Assembly (NCBI RefSeq): GCF_028622115.1
Contig: NZ_CP097263.1
Location: forward strand, 5,084,001-5,148,000
Reading direction: 5' to 3'
Source: Kutzneria chonburiensis
Lineage (GTDB): Bacteria; Actinomycetota; Actinomycetes; Mycobacteriales; Pseudonocardiaceae
DNA length: 64,000 nucleotides
Within the stretch, counting starts at the first letter, position 1; every line of letters begins with the position of its first letter. Both the position numbers and the translations under genes were made by a program. A model generated the notes under the pieces. The model was not told the DNA's origin. It did no database searches and worked only from the letters and a program-made list of their open reading frames with translations. This document shows, one piece after another, positions 34,591 through 43,549 of the stretch.

Positions 34591-37533
34591 GTGCGCTCTA
34601 CCGGACGCCGGCTGACTGCCGGCTTCGCCGTCGCCCCATTGGTTCTCGCGGCCGCCGCCGTGATCACACCGGCCGCGCAGGCCGCGACGCCGTCGGTTCG
34701 GCCGGGCGTCTACGCCCTGCCCACCGGTGATCACGTGCGGATTCACGGCGGCCGCGCCGACTTCCTACCCGCGCCGGGCCACGGCGCGGCCGCGATCACG
34801 ACGTGGCTGGACGGCCGGCCGACGGTCGTGCCGGCGGCCGCGCTCAAGCACCTCAGCTCGTTGGACGCCTTCGAGATCGGCGGCACTGCGCCGGCCGCTC
34901 ATCCGAACTACGTGATGGCCCCGCTGCACATCACCGCCACCGATCACGAGGGCAAGCCGGTGCAGGCGGCCGAGGTCGTCGTGATCAACACCGACGACCC
35001 GGGCCGGGCCACCTGGGACGGCATCATGCTGACCGGCGACTCGCGGATCGCCGTGCCGGCCGGGCACTACAGCGTCGCCGTCGCCGCGTTCGAGACCGAC
35101 GCGCAGGACAACCCGACCGAGACGGAACTGCTGACCGCCACCGACGTCACCGTGCCGACGGCCGGCAGCACGGTGGCCATCGACGGCCGCAAGGCGTCCC
35201 CGGTGTCGTTCACGACGCCGCTGCCCAGCGTGGACGGCGCGACCGTCGTCGGCTGGAGCCGTGGCGTCGGAAACAAGCTGGCCACCCTGGACATCGGGGC
35301 GCTGGCCGGCACCCGCTTCTACGTCGGCCAGGCGGCCAAGGCGCAGTACGGCACGCTCCAGTACTCGGTTGCCGGCCGCCGCAACTCCCCCGTCGGCACC
35401 GTTGCGCCGTACACCTACGCGTTAGCCACGCCGAAGACGGATTCCATTGGCGCGAACCAGACCTACGCGGTGAAGGCGTCATCGCTGGCCACGATCGACA
35501 ACACCTACGTGACCGATCAGCCCAGCCAGCGCGCCATCATGTTCGACGACTTCGCGCTGCACTCCCAGGGGCCCGGCAACCCGGCGCTGCCCGTCGTCCC
35601 GTACCTCGACGTGACGGCCCCCGCTGCCGACCGGCACTACGTGTCCACGGACCCGTCCTTCGACTACGAGGGCACGTTCAACCCCAACGGCAGCCCGTTC
35701 ACCAACCTTGACCGCATACTGCCGCTCAAGGGCGGCCAGCACACGGCGCTGACCTGGCGGGGCGGCGTGATCACGCCGTCACCGTCGACTGTGGACGGTC
35801 CGTGCTTCCTGTGCCGTGACGGCGACACCCTGCACGGCGTCGGCGTGATGGACACCGACTTCGCCGGCAACATCGGGCAGTGGAGCGACGGCCCGACCAC
35901 GCTGGCCGAGGACGGCAAGCAGATCTACAGCGGCGGCACCGAGGGCTACCAGTTCGACCAGAAGCTGGCCGCCGGCAAGCACCACTACCTCTACAAGATC
36001 GACGCCACGCACGACACCAACACCACCGCGCTGTCCACGCACACTCAGATCGCCTGGGGCTTCGACTCCACGACGTCGAACGGTCCGGTGCCGATCCTGT
36101 ACGCCGGCGCGGGTTTCAACCAGGACAGCCACGACAACATCGCGCCCGGCAAGGCGACCGTGTCGCTGGCGTTCCACCACCAGACCGGCGCGGCCGACCC
36201 GGACGTCAGCGCCGCGACGGCCGATATCTCCTTTGATGACGGCAAAACATGGCAGCCGACGACCGTCACGCTCAAGGACGGCCATCACGCGACCGGCGCC
36301 TTCACCGTGCCGGCCGGCAAGCCCGGCTACCTGGCGCTGCGTTTCCACGCCGTTGACAAGTCCGGCAGCACGCTGGACGAGACCGTGCACAATGCCGCCC
36401 TGGTCAACGCCCCGAACGGCATCGCCACTGCACCGTCCAATGAGGACGCACAGCCGACTGTCGACGCGCATCCGGTGTGCGCCAAGGCCGTGAGCGGCCA
36501 CGCCCGGTGCCTCGCGCTGTCGGCCACGGCCAAGTGGCAGCCGAGCGCGGCCAAGCTGCCGGACGGCCTGGCGCCGGCCGACATCAAGTCCGCGTACAGC
36601 ATTCCGTCCGATGCCAAGGGCGGCACCGTCGCGATCGTGGACGCCAACGGCGATGCCACCGCCGAGCAGGATCTGGCCGTCTACCGCAAGACGTTCGGCC
36701 TGCCGGCGTGCACCACGGCCAATGGCTGCCTGACCATCCTCAACCAGGACGGCAAGACCGCGCCACTGCCGCCGGTCAACCCGGACGACGACTGGACCGA
36801 CGAGATCTCGCTCGACCTGGACATGGTCAGCGCGGTCTGCCCGGCGTGCCGCATCGTGCTGGTCGAGTCGAACAGCTCCAGCACCGCCGATCTGTCGAAG
36901 GCCGAGACGGCCGCCACCGGCTCCGGCGCGGTGGCCGTGTCGAACAGCTTCGGCGGCGACGAGAACACCGAGTCCATGGCCCACGCCAAGGACTTCACCA
37001 AGCCCGGGGTGGCGATCACCGCGTCCAGCGGCGACGCCGGCTTCCTCGAGGCCAGCTGGCCGGCCTCGCTGAGCACGGTGATCGCGGTCGGCGGCACCAC
37101 GCTGACCAAGGACAGCAGCGCCCGCGGCTGGACCGAGTCGGCGTGGAAGAAGGCCGGCTCGGGCTGTTCCGGTTACGTGACCAAGCCTTCGTGGCAGACC
37201 GACAAGAACTGTCCCAACCGGACGATCGCCGACATCTCCGCGGTCGCCGACCCGGCGACCGGTCCGGCCGTGTACTCGGCCGGCGACTGGTTCGTGGTCG
37301 GCGGCACCAGCGCGTCGTCGCCGATCATCGCGGCCATGATCGCACTGGCCGGCAACTCGGCCAAGCTGGGCAACGCCAAGTACATCTACCAGCACACGAG
37401 CGCGCTGCACGACGTCACGACGGGCAGCAACAAGCAGCACTGGGACTGCGGCGGCGACTACCTGTGCACCGCCGGCAAGGGCTACGACGGCCCGACCGGC
37501 CTCGGCACACCCAACGGACTCGGTGCCCTGTAA
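34591..37533 (+). CDS. Large secreted sedolisin (S53)-like serine peptidase
   Basis: A 980-residue secreted protein with a signal peptide (1-34). The C-terminal about 320 residues form an S53 domain: Glu738 and Asp742 in TDEISLDLDM give the E-x3-D pair, Asp815 in ASSGDAGF is the oxyanion acid, and Ser907 in VVGGTSASSP is the nucleophile, so it should be active. GYDGPTGLGTPNG near the end belongs to the calcium-site region. The N-terminal about 630 residues are beta-rich and contain a CFLCRDGDTLHG segment; I do not recognise a standard sedolisin propeptide there. GTG 34591 follows AGGACGGAG. A strong terminator follows the stop. Confidence 0.85.
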   Translation: MRSTGRRLTAGFAVAPLVLAAAAVITPAAQAATPSVRPGVYALPTGDHVRIHGGRADFLPAPGHGAAAITTWLDGRPTVVPAAALKHLSSLDAFEIGGTAPAAHPNYVMAPLHITATDHEGKPVQAAEVVVINTDDPGRATWDGIMLTGDSRIAVPAGHYSVAVAAFETDAQDNPTETELLTATDVTVPTAGSTVAIDGRKASPVSFTTPLPSVDGATVVGWSRGVGNKLATLDIGALAGTRFYVGQAAKAQYGTLQYSVAGRRNSPVGTVAPYTYALATPKTDSIGANQTYAVKASSLATIDNTYVTDQPSQRAIMFDDFALHSQGPGNPALPVVPYLDVTAPAADRHYVSTDPSFDYEGTFNPNGSPFTNLDRILPLKGGQHTALTWRGGVITPSPSTVDGPCFLCRDGDTLHGVGVMDTDFAGNIGQWSDGPTTLAEDGKQIYSGGTEGYQFDQKLAAGKHHYLYKIDATHDTNTTALSTHTQIAWGFDSTTSNGPVPILYAGAGFNQDSHDNIAPGKATVSLAFHHQTGAADPDVSAATADISFDDGKTWQPTTVTLKDGHHATGAFTVPAGKPGYLALRFHAVDKSGSTLDETVHNAALVNAPNGIATAPSNEDAQPTVDAHPVCAKAVSGHARCLALSATAKWQPSAAKLPDGLAPADIKSAYSIPSDAKGGTVAIVDANGDATAEQDLAVYRKTFGLPACTTANGCLTILNQDGKTAPLPPVNPDDDWTDEISLDLDMVSAVCPACRIVLVESNSSSTADLSKAETAATGSGAVAVSNSFGGDENTESMAHAKDFTKPGVAITASSGDAGFLEASWPASLSTVIAVGGTTLTKDSSARGWTESAWKKAGSGCSGYVTKPSWQTDKNCPNRTIADISAVADPATGPAVYSAGDWFVVGGTSASSPIIAAMIALAGNSAKLGNAKYIYQHTSALHDVTTGSNKQHWDCGGDYLCTAGKGYDGPTGLGTPNGLGAL

Positions 37534-37539
37534 CGAAAA

Positions 37540-37572
37540 ACGCGGGTGACGCCGGTTCGGCGTCACCCGCGT
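37540..37572. terminator. Bidirectional terminator
   Basis: A perfect stem CGCGGGTGACGCCG / CGGCGTCACCCGCG with a GTT loop, extended by A-T pairs and preceded by AAAA. It separates the convergent sedolisin and L,D-transpeptidase genes and can serve both. Confidence 0.85.
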
Positions 37573-37580
37573 TCTTGTCG

Positions 37581-38021
37581 TTATCGGACCACCTGGACCA
37601 CGTCGCCCGGCTTCAGGCTGGTGTAGAACGTGGCAGCCGCGGCGTGCGCGAGGTGCACGCAGCCGTGCGAGGGGTCGGTCAGGCTGCCCTCGTGGAACGC
37701 GTCACCGCCGTTGAAGAACACCGAGTACGGCATCGGCGCGTTGTTGAAGATGGTGCTGCGGTGGTGCAGATCCTTGAACGTCACGCGGAATGTCCCCGGA
37801 TCCGTCGGCGCACTCGCCATGCCGGGCATCGCCGGCACCGGTCCGTAGGTCACGACTCCGCCGCGCATCAGCCACGCCTGGTGCGTCGACAGGTCGACGC
37901 AGGCCCGCGCGGCCGCGGAACACGGGCTCGACGGCGCGGCCTGTGCCGGCGTCGCCAAAGCCCAGACGGCACACCCAGCGGCGATCGCCGCCCCGGCAGC
38001 CAATTTCACTGTGCTGGTCAT
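37581..38021 (-). CDS. Secreted L,D-transpeptidase (YkuD family)
   Basis: A 146-residue protein with a signal peptide ending AQAAP (about residue 29) and a single compact YkuD domain: DLSTHQAWLMRGG at the start and the active-site motif DPSHGCVHLAH with His/Gly/Cys. It would form 3-3 peptidoglycan cross-links or attach proteins to the wall. It lacks the Ig-like or lipobox parts of the larger mycobacterial enzymes. Convergent with the sedolisin-like gene, it shares the terminator; the other side is a 341-bp intergenic region. Confidence 0.9.
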   Translation of the reverse strand: MTSTVKLAAGAAIAAGCAVWALATPAQAAPSSPCSAAARACVDLSTHQAWLMRGGVVTYGPVPAMPGMASAPTDPGTFRVTFKDLHHRSTIFNNAPMPYSVFFNGGDAFHEGSLTDPSHGCVHLAHAAAATFYTSLKPGDVVQVVR

Positions 38022-38362
38022 CAGTCATCGCCTCCGTCCTCGATGGAGGGCGTACCCGTGATCAGCGGAGGCAAACCACAAAACTCCGATCCACCAAGGC
38101 AAGCACGGCGGCATGGGCGCGCACCCCCGACTCTGTGCGCGTCCACACCGCCGTGCTCTTCCCTGTTCCTCTTCCCGCACCCGCAACCAGTGTTCCCACC
38201 GCATCACGTCGTCAAACCAGAAAAATTTCCGAGCGCGGTCAAGTGCTTTGACCACCAGGGTTCAGAGGTCCACAAAGGACACTCACGGCCGACGGCCTGC
38301 GACGACGGTGAGACCGGGCTAGCGTGGCCACTTCAACGCGAACGACGTCGAACGGAGAACAC
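38022..38362. other. Intergenic region, 341 bp
   Basis: This is the divergent promoter region of the L,D-transpeptidase gene and the HesB-like gene. No supported gene is present; a 76-codon minus-strand frame has no ribosome-binding site or family resemblance. No clear operator was found. Confidence 0.4.
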
Positions 38363-38656
38363 ATGCTCACGCTCACGCCGACCGCTGTTGCGGTCGTGCG
38401 CGATCTGACCAGCGACGACGGCGTGCCCGACGGCACCGGCCTGCGGATCGCCAACCAAGACGGCCGACTCGCGCTCGCACTGGCGCCCCAGCCGGACGAG
38501 GCGGACCGGGTGATCGCGGGCGACGGGGCGCGGCTGTTCCTCGACGATGCCGCGGCGACCTACCTTGACGACAAGATCCTGGACGCCAACGTGGACGACC
38601 AGGGCAACCCGACTTTCACGCTGGCCACGCAGCAGCCGCCGACCGCGGCGGTGTGA
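38363..38656 (+). CDS. HesB/IscA-like fold protein lacking cluster cysteines
   Basis: A 97-residue protein resembling the HesB/Fe-S biogenesis domain: MLTLTPTAVAVVRDLTSDDG, GLRIANQDGRLALALAP, and FLDDAAATYLDDKILDANVD follow the IscA strand order. The cysteines that hold iron or Fe-S clusters in IscA/ErpA are missing, as in a common actinobacterial paralogue group, so the function is probably not cluster assembly. GGAG upstream supports the ATG. A long perfect inverted repeat follows the stop. Confidence 0.75.
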   Translation: MLTLTPTAVAVVRDLTSDDGVPDGTGLRIANQDGRLALALAPQPDEADRVIAGDGARLFLDDAAATYLDDKILDANVDDQGNPTFTLATQQPPTAAV

Positions 38657-38666
38657 CCCGCTGAAC

Positions 38667-38719
38667 GTGGAAACGCCACGTGCGCGGCCAACGAGAGCCG
38701 CCGCACGTGGCGTTTCCAC
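38667..38719. terminator. 18-bp perfect inverted repeat at a convergent junction
   Basis: Arms GTGGAAACGCCACGTGCG and CGCACGTGGCGTTTCCAC flank a 17-nt loop between the HesB-like gene and the convergent DUF4383-like gene. Probably a bidirectional terminator. Confidence 0.75.
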
Positions 38720-38729
38720 AGGTCGGAAA

Positions 38730-39152
38730 TCAGTGCCGGTCGGAGCCCATGAACGGGGCGGCCACCAGCAGCGCGCAGACGGCGCTGACGGTCAGCACCA
38801 CCAGGTGCAGGATGTGGTCGGCCAGGTTCAGGCCGAGCGAGTCCGGCACGGCGACGCCGTAGGCGAAGAAGCCGGAGAACACCGCGAACTGGAGCATCGC
38901 CCACGGCGCGGTCAGCCGGCGCACGAACGACGACAGCGCGCCGATCACACCGAAGATCACCAGCAGCAGGCTGTGCAGGGGGCTCAGCGCCAGGCCGATG
39001 ACGTGCGCGGTCGGCGTGACATCGCCGAGCGAGCCGCCGCCCCCGGAAACCAGCCCTACGACGCCGATGACGGCGACGAGCACGCCCACCACCGCGAAGA
39101 TCAGTCGCGGCACGCGCGAGTGGTCGACCATCTCCTCCGCCTTTCGGGACAC
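38730..39152 (-). CDS. DUF4383-like membrane protein
   Basis: A 140-residue protein with four hydrophobic helices: LIFAVVGVLVAVIGVVGLVSG, a central HVIGLALSPLHSLLLVIFGVIGAL segment, MLQFAVFSGFFAYGVA, and LHLVVLTVSAVCALLVAAPFMG. The helix 2 motif resembles the DUF4383 family; function unknown. The GTG at 39152 is the first start; an ATG at 39131 is an alternative, and the purine-rich GGAGGAG is directly before it. It is divergent from the ABC transporter genes. Confidence 0.7.
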   Translation of the reverse strand: MSRKAEEMVDHSRVPRLIFAVVGVLVAVIGVVGLVSGGGGSLGDVTPTAHVIGLALSPLHSLLLVIFGVIGALSSFVRRLTAPWAMLQFAVFSGFFAYGVAVPDSLGLNLADHILHLVVLTVSAVCALLVAAPFMGSDRH

Positions 39153-39286
39153 CTGTGGATCTCAGGCGGGATCCTCGCACAGTCGGCTCGGCCGCTCGTG
39201 CCGACCCCGCCATCCACCGATCGGTTGACCCCGGGCTGATCGCCCGGTCGATGCCGGCGAAGTGCCTGGACGGCGACGCTGGGGCC

Positions 39287-40189
39287 ATGGCGGTCATCGA
39301 GGTGGAGCACCTCCACAAACGTTATCGGGATCACGTCGCCGTGCACGACGTGTCGTTCACCGTCGAACGAGGCGAGATCTTCGGCGTGCTCGGCCCGAAC
39401 GGGGCCGGCAAGACCACGACGGTGGAATGCGTCGAGGGCCTGCGGACGCCGGACGCCGGCGCCGTACGGGTCCTCGGTTTGGACCCGCGCCGCGACCACG
39501 ACACCCTGCGCACCCGCATCGGCGTGCAGTTCCAGGAGAGCCAGCTGCCCGAGAAGATGCGCGTTCGGGAAGCGCTGCGGCTCTACAGCTCCTTCTACGC
39601 CGACCCGATGGACTGGCGGACACTGCTGGACGACTGGGGCCTGGCCGACAAGGCGAACACGCCGTTCGGCAAGCTGTCCGGCGGCCAGAAGCAGCGCCTG
39701 TTCATCGCGCTGGCGCTGGTCGGCAAGCCCGAGATCGCGGTGCTGGACGAGCTGACCACCGGACTGGATCCGCAGGCCCGCCGGGACACCTGGGGCCTGG
39801 TCGAGGACATCCGCGGCCGGGGAGTCACCGTGTTGCTCGTCACGCATTTCATGGCCGAGGCCGAGCGGCTGTGCGACCGGATCGCGGTGATCGACCGCGG
39901 CCGCGTTGTCGCCCTGGACACGCCGGCCGGGCTGGTCTCCAAGGTGGCCGCCGAGCAGCGCATCCGATTCCGGCCGAGCGTGCCCGTGCCGGACGGTCTG
40001 CTCACCGATCTGCCGGAAGTCACGTCGATGCGTCAGGTCGGCCCGCAGCTGGAGATCACCGGCACCGGCGACCTGTTGCAGGCGGTCACGTCCGTGCTGG
40101 CCCGGCACCGAATCGTCGCCGCCGACCTGCGGGTCGAGCAGGCCAGTCTGGACGACGCCTTCGTGGCGCTGACCGGAAAGGACGCATGA
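39287..40189 (+). CDS. ABC transporter ATP-binding protein (DrrA-like)
   Basis: A 300-residue ABC ATPase with Walker A GPNGAGKTTT, Q-loop VQFQESQLPE, signature LSGGQKQRLFIALAL, Walker B EIAVLDELTTGLDP and switch His in LLVTHFM. The C-terminal about 80 residues form the small extra domain of drug-export ATPases. The ATG at 39287 gives the usual short lead before the first strand (MAVIEVEHLHKRY). It overlaps the permease gene (ATGA), which is followed by a kinase and a response regulator, so all four are one operon for export and response to an unknown, perhaps antibiotic, compound. Confidence 0.9.
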   Translation: MAVIEVEHLHKRYRDHVAVHDVSFTVERGEIFGVLGPNGAGKTTTVECVEGLRTPDAGAVRVLGLDPRRDHDTLRTRIGVQFQESQLPEKMRVREALRLYSSFYADPMDWRTLLDDWGLADKANTPFGKLSGGQKQRLFIALALVGKPEIAVLDELTTGLDPQARRDTWGLVEDIRGRGVTVLLVTHFMAEAERLCDRIAVIDRGRVVALDTPAGLVSKVAAEQRIRFRPSVPVPDGLLTDLPEVTSMRQVGPQLEITGTGDLLQAVTSVLARHRIVAADLRVEQASLDDAFVALTGKDA

Positions 40190-40905
40190 TGAGCGCCCAG
40201 CTTCGTATCGCCGGCTCGGAACTGCGCCTGTACCTGCGGGAGCCCGCGGCGGTCGCGGCCACGCTCGGCCTGCCGCTGCTGATCATGGTCTCGTTCGGAC
40301 TGATCATCACCCCGGACGGCGACCCGATCTTCACCTACTTCCCCGGCCTGGCCGTCTCGTTCTCGCTGGCCATCCTGTCGTTGAACCTGCTGCCGACGAT
40401 CCTGGCCGGCTACCGGGAGAAGGGCATCCTGCGCCGCCTCTACACCACGCCGGTGCACCCGTCGAAGGTCCTGATCGGACAGCTGCTGGTCAGCTGTGCC
40501 GTGGCGGCGGCGATGGCGGTCGTGGTGGTGGTCGCGGGCGCGATCATCGGCTTCCCGCTGCCGGCTCAGCCGTTGGGTTTCGTGCTGGCGTTCGTGCTCG
40601 GCGCGCTGGCCCTGTTCGCGGTCGGCCTGCTGGTGGCGGCGATCGCGCCGACGGCCCGGATGGCCACGGCCATCGGCATGCTGCTGTTCTTCGTCAACAT
40701 GTTCACCGGCGGCGTGTTCACGCCGCGCGAGGCGCTGCCCGGATTCCTGACCCGTATCGGCGACTTCATGCCGCTGGGCGCGACCATGCAGGCGGTGCGC
40801 GACGCCTGGGACGGTCACTTCCCGCAGCTGCTGCACCTGGGCGTGCTGGCTACCATCACGGTGGTGTTCGGGCTGGCCGCGGCCCGGCTGTTCCGCTGGG
40901 AGTAG
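40186..40905 (+). CDS. ABC-2 type transporter permease
   Basis: A 239-residue permease with six hydrophobic helices typical of the ABC-2 superfamily: ELRLYLREPAAVAATLGLPLLIM at the N-terminus, GYREKGILRRLYTTPVHPSKVLIG in the cytoplasmic coupling region, and FFVNMFTGGVFTPREALPGFL before the last helices. It pairs with the upstream ATPase as a half-size exporter. The start overlaps the ATPase stop by 4 bases; a second ATG at 40189 is equally possible. The kinase gene begins 6 bases after its stop. Confidence 0.9.
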   Translation: MMSAQLRIAGSELRLYLREPAAVAATLGLPLLIMVSFGLIITPDGDPIFTYFPGLAVSFSLAILSLNLLPTILAGYREKGILRRLYTTPVHPSKVLIGQLLVSCAVAAAMAVVVVVAGAIIGFPLPAQPLGFVLAFVLGALALFAVGLLVAAIAPTARMATAIGMLLFFVNMFTGGVFTPREALPGFLTRIGDFMPLGATMQAVRDAWDGHFPQLLHLGVLATITVVFGLAAARLFRWE

Positions 40906-40911
40906 CGCGCC

Positions 40912-42027
40912 ATGACCGACAAGGACCGGCACATCTTCTGGGTGAGCGGCTACGGGCTGCTGATCCTGTCCACCGTGCTGGCGCTGACGGTCCCGGTCGA
41001 GGGCCAGCCGCCTTGGGTGGTGCTGGCATTGGCCGGGGCCACGGCGATCGCCCTGGCCTTCGCCCGGCAAGGTGTGGCCCGGTGGCCGGTCCCGTACTAC
41101 GTGCTGATGATCGCGTTGATCGTCGCGATGCAGTGGGCCAGTTCGCTGCTCGCGGTGTTCGGGGCGATCGGCTACGGCCTGGCCTTTGCGTTGCTGCCGC
41201 CCCGGTGGATCGCGGTCGGCGTGGCGGCCCAGACCACGCTCAGCGTGGTCGTGCAGGGGCCGGACGCGCAGCCGTGGACGGTGCTGACCAGCGTGGTCGT
41301 GCCGATGGTGTACGCCGGTTTCATGGTCGGCCGGCAGATGGAGAAGTACCGCCGGACCAGCGAGGAGCTGACCGCCGCGTTGGCCGAGAACACCGGCCTG
41401 CACGAGCAGCTCCTGGTGCAGGCGCGGGAGGCCGGTGTGCTGGACGAGCGGCAGCGGATGGCCCGCGAGATCCACGACACGCTGGCCCAGGGCCTGGCCG
41501 GCATCATCACGCAGTTGCAGGCGGCCGAGCAGACCCGGGATCCGTCCCATGTGGAGCGGGCCACCCGGCTGGCTCGGGAGAGCCTCACCCAGGCCCGCCG
41601 GTCGGTGCAGGCGCTGCGGCCGGAACCGTTGGAGGACAACAGATTGGTCGACGCGGTGGCGGAACTGGCGGAGGGCTGGTCGCGGGACAGCGGCGTGCCG
41701 GCGACGATGTCCACGGAGGGGCAGCCGCGGCCCGTGACGCCGGATCGGGAGGTAGCACTGTTCCGGGTGGCCCAGGAAGCGTTGGCCAACGTGGCCAAGC
41801 ACGCCAAGGCTTCCCGGGTCGGCGTCACCCTGTCCTATTTGGACGACCAGGTGGTGTTGGACGTCCGTGACGACGGCCGCGGGTTCAGCGGCGGGCGGGC
41901 AGGCGGCTTCGGACTAACCGTGATGCGGCAGCGGATGGACGGCGTCGGCGGCACGCTGGCCGTCGAATCGGAGCCCGGTGCCGGCACCGCGATCTCGGCG
42001 AGCGTGCCCAGTGAGTGTGCGCGGTGA
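40912..42027 (+). CDS. NarL-type sensor histidine kinase
   Basis: A 371-residue kinase with four or five membrane helices (about 8-145), no large extracytoplasmic domain, a linker helix, and a HisKA_3 domain with phospho-acceptor His188 in MAREIHDTLAQGLAGI. HATPase_c follows with FRVAQEALANVAKHA and DDGRGFSGGRAGGFGL. Compact intramembrane sensing next to an ABC exporter is typical of systems that detect membrane-active compounds. It lies 6 bases after the permease gene and overlaps its response regulator by 4 bases. Confidence 0.9.
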   Translation: MTDKDRHIFWVSGYGLLILSTVLALTVPVEGQPPWVVLALAGATAIALAFARQGVARWPVPYYVLMIALIVAMQWASSLLAVFGAIGYGLAFALLPPRWIAVGVAAQTTLSVVVQGPDAQPWTVLTSVVVPMVYAGFMVGRQMEKYRRTSEELTAALAENTGLHEQLLVQAREAGVLDERQRMAREIHDTLAQGLAGIITQLQAAEQTRDPSHVERATRLARESLTQARRSVQALRPEPLEDNRLVDAVAELAEGWSRDSGVPATMSTEGQPRPVTPDREVALFRVAQEALANVAKHAKASRVGVTLSYLDDQVVLDVRDDGRGFSGGRAGGFGLTVMRQRMDGVGGTLAVESEPGAGTAISASVPSECAR

Positions 42028-42653
42028 GTGACGCGATCCGGCTGCTCATCGTCGACGATCACCCGGTCGTGCGGAACGGGCTGCACGGCATGTTCGCCGG
42101 CGACCCCGAGTTCGACGTGGTCGGCGAGGCCGCCGACGGCGCCGAGGCCGTGGCCTACGCCCAGGCGCTCGACCCCGACGTGGTGCTGATGGACCTGCGC
42201 ATGCCCGGTATGGACGGCGTAGCAGCGATACGAAAGCTAGCAACGCTAGCGATCAGGGCGAAGGTGCTGGTTCTGACCACGTACGACACCGACAGCGACG
42301 TGCTGCCGGCCATCGAGGCCGGCGCCACCGGCTACCTGCTCAAGGACACACCACGAGCGGAGCTCCTCCGCGCCGTCCGGGCCGCCGCCCGCGGCGAGGC
42401 GGTGCTGTCTCCCACCGTGGCGACCAAGCTGCTCGGCCAGGTCCGCGCCCCGGCCAAGGACGACCTCAGCAAGCGGGAGCTGGAAGTCCTAGCACTGATA
42501 GCGAAGGGCGCGACCAACCGCGAGGCCGCGGCGAAGCTGTTCATCAGCGAGGCCACGGTCAAGACCCACCTGCTCCACCTCTACGCCAAGCTCGGCGTCT
42601 CGGACCGGGCCGCCGCCGTGGCAACGGCCTTCGAACGGGGGCTGCTGCGCTGA
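42024..42653 (+). CDS. NarL/LuxR family response regulator
   Basis: A 209-residue regulator. The receiver domain has DDHPVVR acidic residues, phospho-acceptor Asp57 in VVLMDLRMPGMDG and Lys in YLLKDTP. The C-terminal LuxR HTH covers LSKRELEVLALIAKGATNRE and SEATVKTHLLHLYAKLGV. The GTG start overlaps the kinase stop. It likely controls the ABC operon in response to the kinase. The coding sequence carries a perfect CTAGC-N3-GCTAG palindrome (42237-42249) and a one-mismatch copy (42489-42501), both with the rare CTA codon. Confidence 0.9.
   Translation: MSDAIRLLIVDDHPVVRNGLHGMFAGDPEFDVVGEAADGAEAVAYAQALDPDVVLMDLRMPGMDGVAAIRKLATLAIRAKVLVLTTYDTDSDVLPAIEAGATGYLLKDTPRAELLRAVRAAARGEAVLSPTVATKLLGQVRAPAKDDLSKRELEVLALIAKGATNREAAAKLFISEATVKTHLLHLYAKLGVSDRAAAVATAFERGLLR
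42237..42249. repeat. CTAGC-N3-GCTAG palindrome in the response regulator gene
   Basis: A perfect copy with spacer AAC. A degenerate copy starts 18 bases earlier (42219), matching the spacing in the operator array at 63899-63980, and a one-mismatch copy lies at 42489-42501. Confidence 0.7.
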
Positions 42654-42717
42654 CCCCTTGTCGCGCTGAGTGACCGCCCTCTCGCCGGGCGTATAGTCGC
42701 GAGCAGGGGAGGGCGCC

Positions 42718-43119
42718 ATGCCTACGTTGGTCTTCATGCTCACCATCGCCACCGTCGTCCTCTGGGGCGGGGCGGCGATCCGGGTCTGGCTGAAGCTGCC
42801 GCCGCCCAAGCAGCCGCTGGCCGTGGTCTATCTCGCCGTGCCGGTCGCCGGCCTGGCCTTCGTGGCCTTCGGCGGGGCCGTTGGCGACCTGGTGATGGGG
42901 CTGGCCACGATCATGGGCGTGCTGTTCTGGCTGCACACCGGGTTCAAGCCGGAGCAGGCCATGGAGTGGCCCGAGGAGGAGCCCGACCGCATCACGCACC
43001 GCGGCGGCCAGCTGCTGATGCGCCGCCAGCTCAGCACCGTCGGCGCGATGGTGCTACTGATGGTGATCCTGCTCATCACGCTGCCGTGGCTGCGGGACGT
43101 GCAGTGGCTGACCCCCTGA
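42718..43119 (+). CDS. Small membrane protein of unknown function
   Basis: A 133-residue protein with four hydrophobic segments: MLTIATVVLWGGAAI, VVYLAVPVAGLAFVAFGGAV, LVMGLATIMGVLFWL and TVGAMVLLMVILLITLPWL. A charged stretch PEQAMEWPEEEPDRITHRGG lies between the last two. I do not recognise the family. A purine-rich GCAGGGGAGGG precedes the ATG. It lies between the response regulator and FKBP genes on the same strand, with 64- and 45-bp gaps, and may be independently expressed. Confidence 0.65.
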   Translation: MPTLVFMLTIATVVLWGGAAIRVWLKLPPPKQPLAVVYLAVPVAGLAFVAFGGAVGDLVMGLATIMGVLFWLHTGFKPEQAMEWPEEEPDRITHRGGQLLMRRQLSTVGAMVLLMVILLITLPWLRDVQWLTP

Positions 43120-43164
43120 CCGATAGGGTGGGGCGAACCTGAAACACGTGAGGAGAGCTCCGCC

Positions 43165-43539
43165 ATGGCGTTGGAAAAGCCCGTAGTAGAGCCGCATGAC
43201 GGCGGCGCCCCGGCCGACCTGGTCATCGAGGACATCACCGTCGGCGATGGCCCCGAGGCCGTCGCGGGCCAGCTGGTCAACGTGCACTACGTGGGCGTGG
43301 CGCACTCCACCGGCGAGGAGTTCGACGCCTCGTGGAACCGCGGCCAGGCGTTCCAGTTCCCGCTCGGCGGCGGCCGGGTCATCCAGGGCTGGGACCGCGG
43401 CGTGGCCGGCATGAAGGTCGGCGGCCGCCGCAAGCTGGTCATCCCGCCGCACCTGGGCTACGGCGACCGCGGCGCCGGCGGCGTCATCAAGCCCGGCGAG
43501 ACCCTGATCTTCGTGGTCGACCTGCTCGGCGTGAACTGA
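43165..43539 (+). CDS. FKBP-type peptidyl-prolyl isomerase
   Basis: A 124-residue single-domain cytoplasmic FKBP. Conserved elements are VNVHYVGVAHSTGEEFDASW, the FPLGGGRVIQGWDRGVAGMK segment with the active-site Val-Ile-Gln-Gly-Trp, IPPHLGYGDRGAGGVIKPGE, and the closing strand LIFVVDLLGVN. It catalyses cis-trans isomerisation of prolyl bonds in protein folding. AGGAGAG precedes the ATG. A 57-bp near-perfect palindrome immediately follows the gene. Confidence 0.95.
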   Translation: MALEKPVVEPHDGGAPADLVIEDITVGDGPEAVAGQLVNVHYVGVAHSTGEEFDASWNRGQAFQFPLGGGRVIQGWDRGVAGMKVGGRRKLVIPPHLGYGDRGAGGVIKPGETLIFVVDLLGVN

Positions 43540-43549
43540 CCCCAGCTTT

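Noticed and set aside
35779-37566. A 595-codon antisense frame over the sedolisin-like gene
   Set aside because: The sense strand has a signal peptide and S53 catalytic motifs; the antisense product is compositionally biased.
38025-38255. A short minus-strand frame in the 341-bp intergenic region
   Set aside because: It has no ribosome-binding site, no family resemblance, and uneven codon use.
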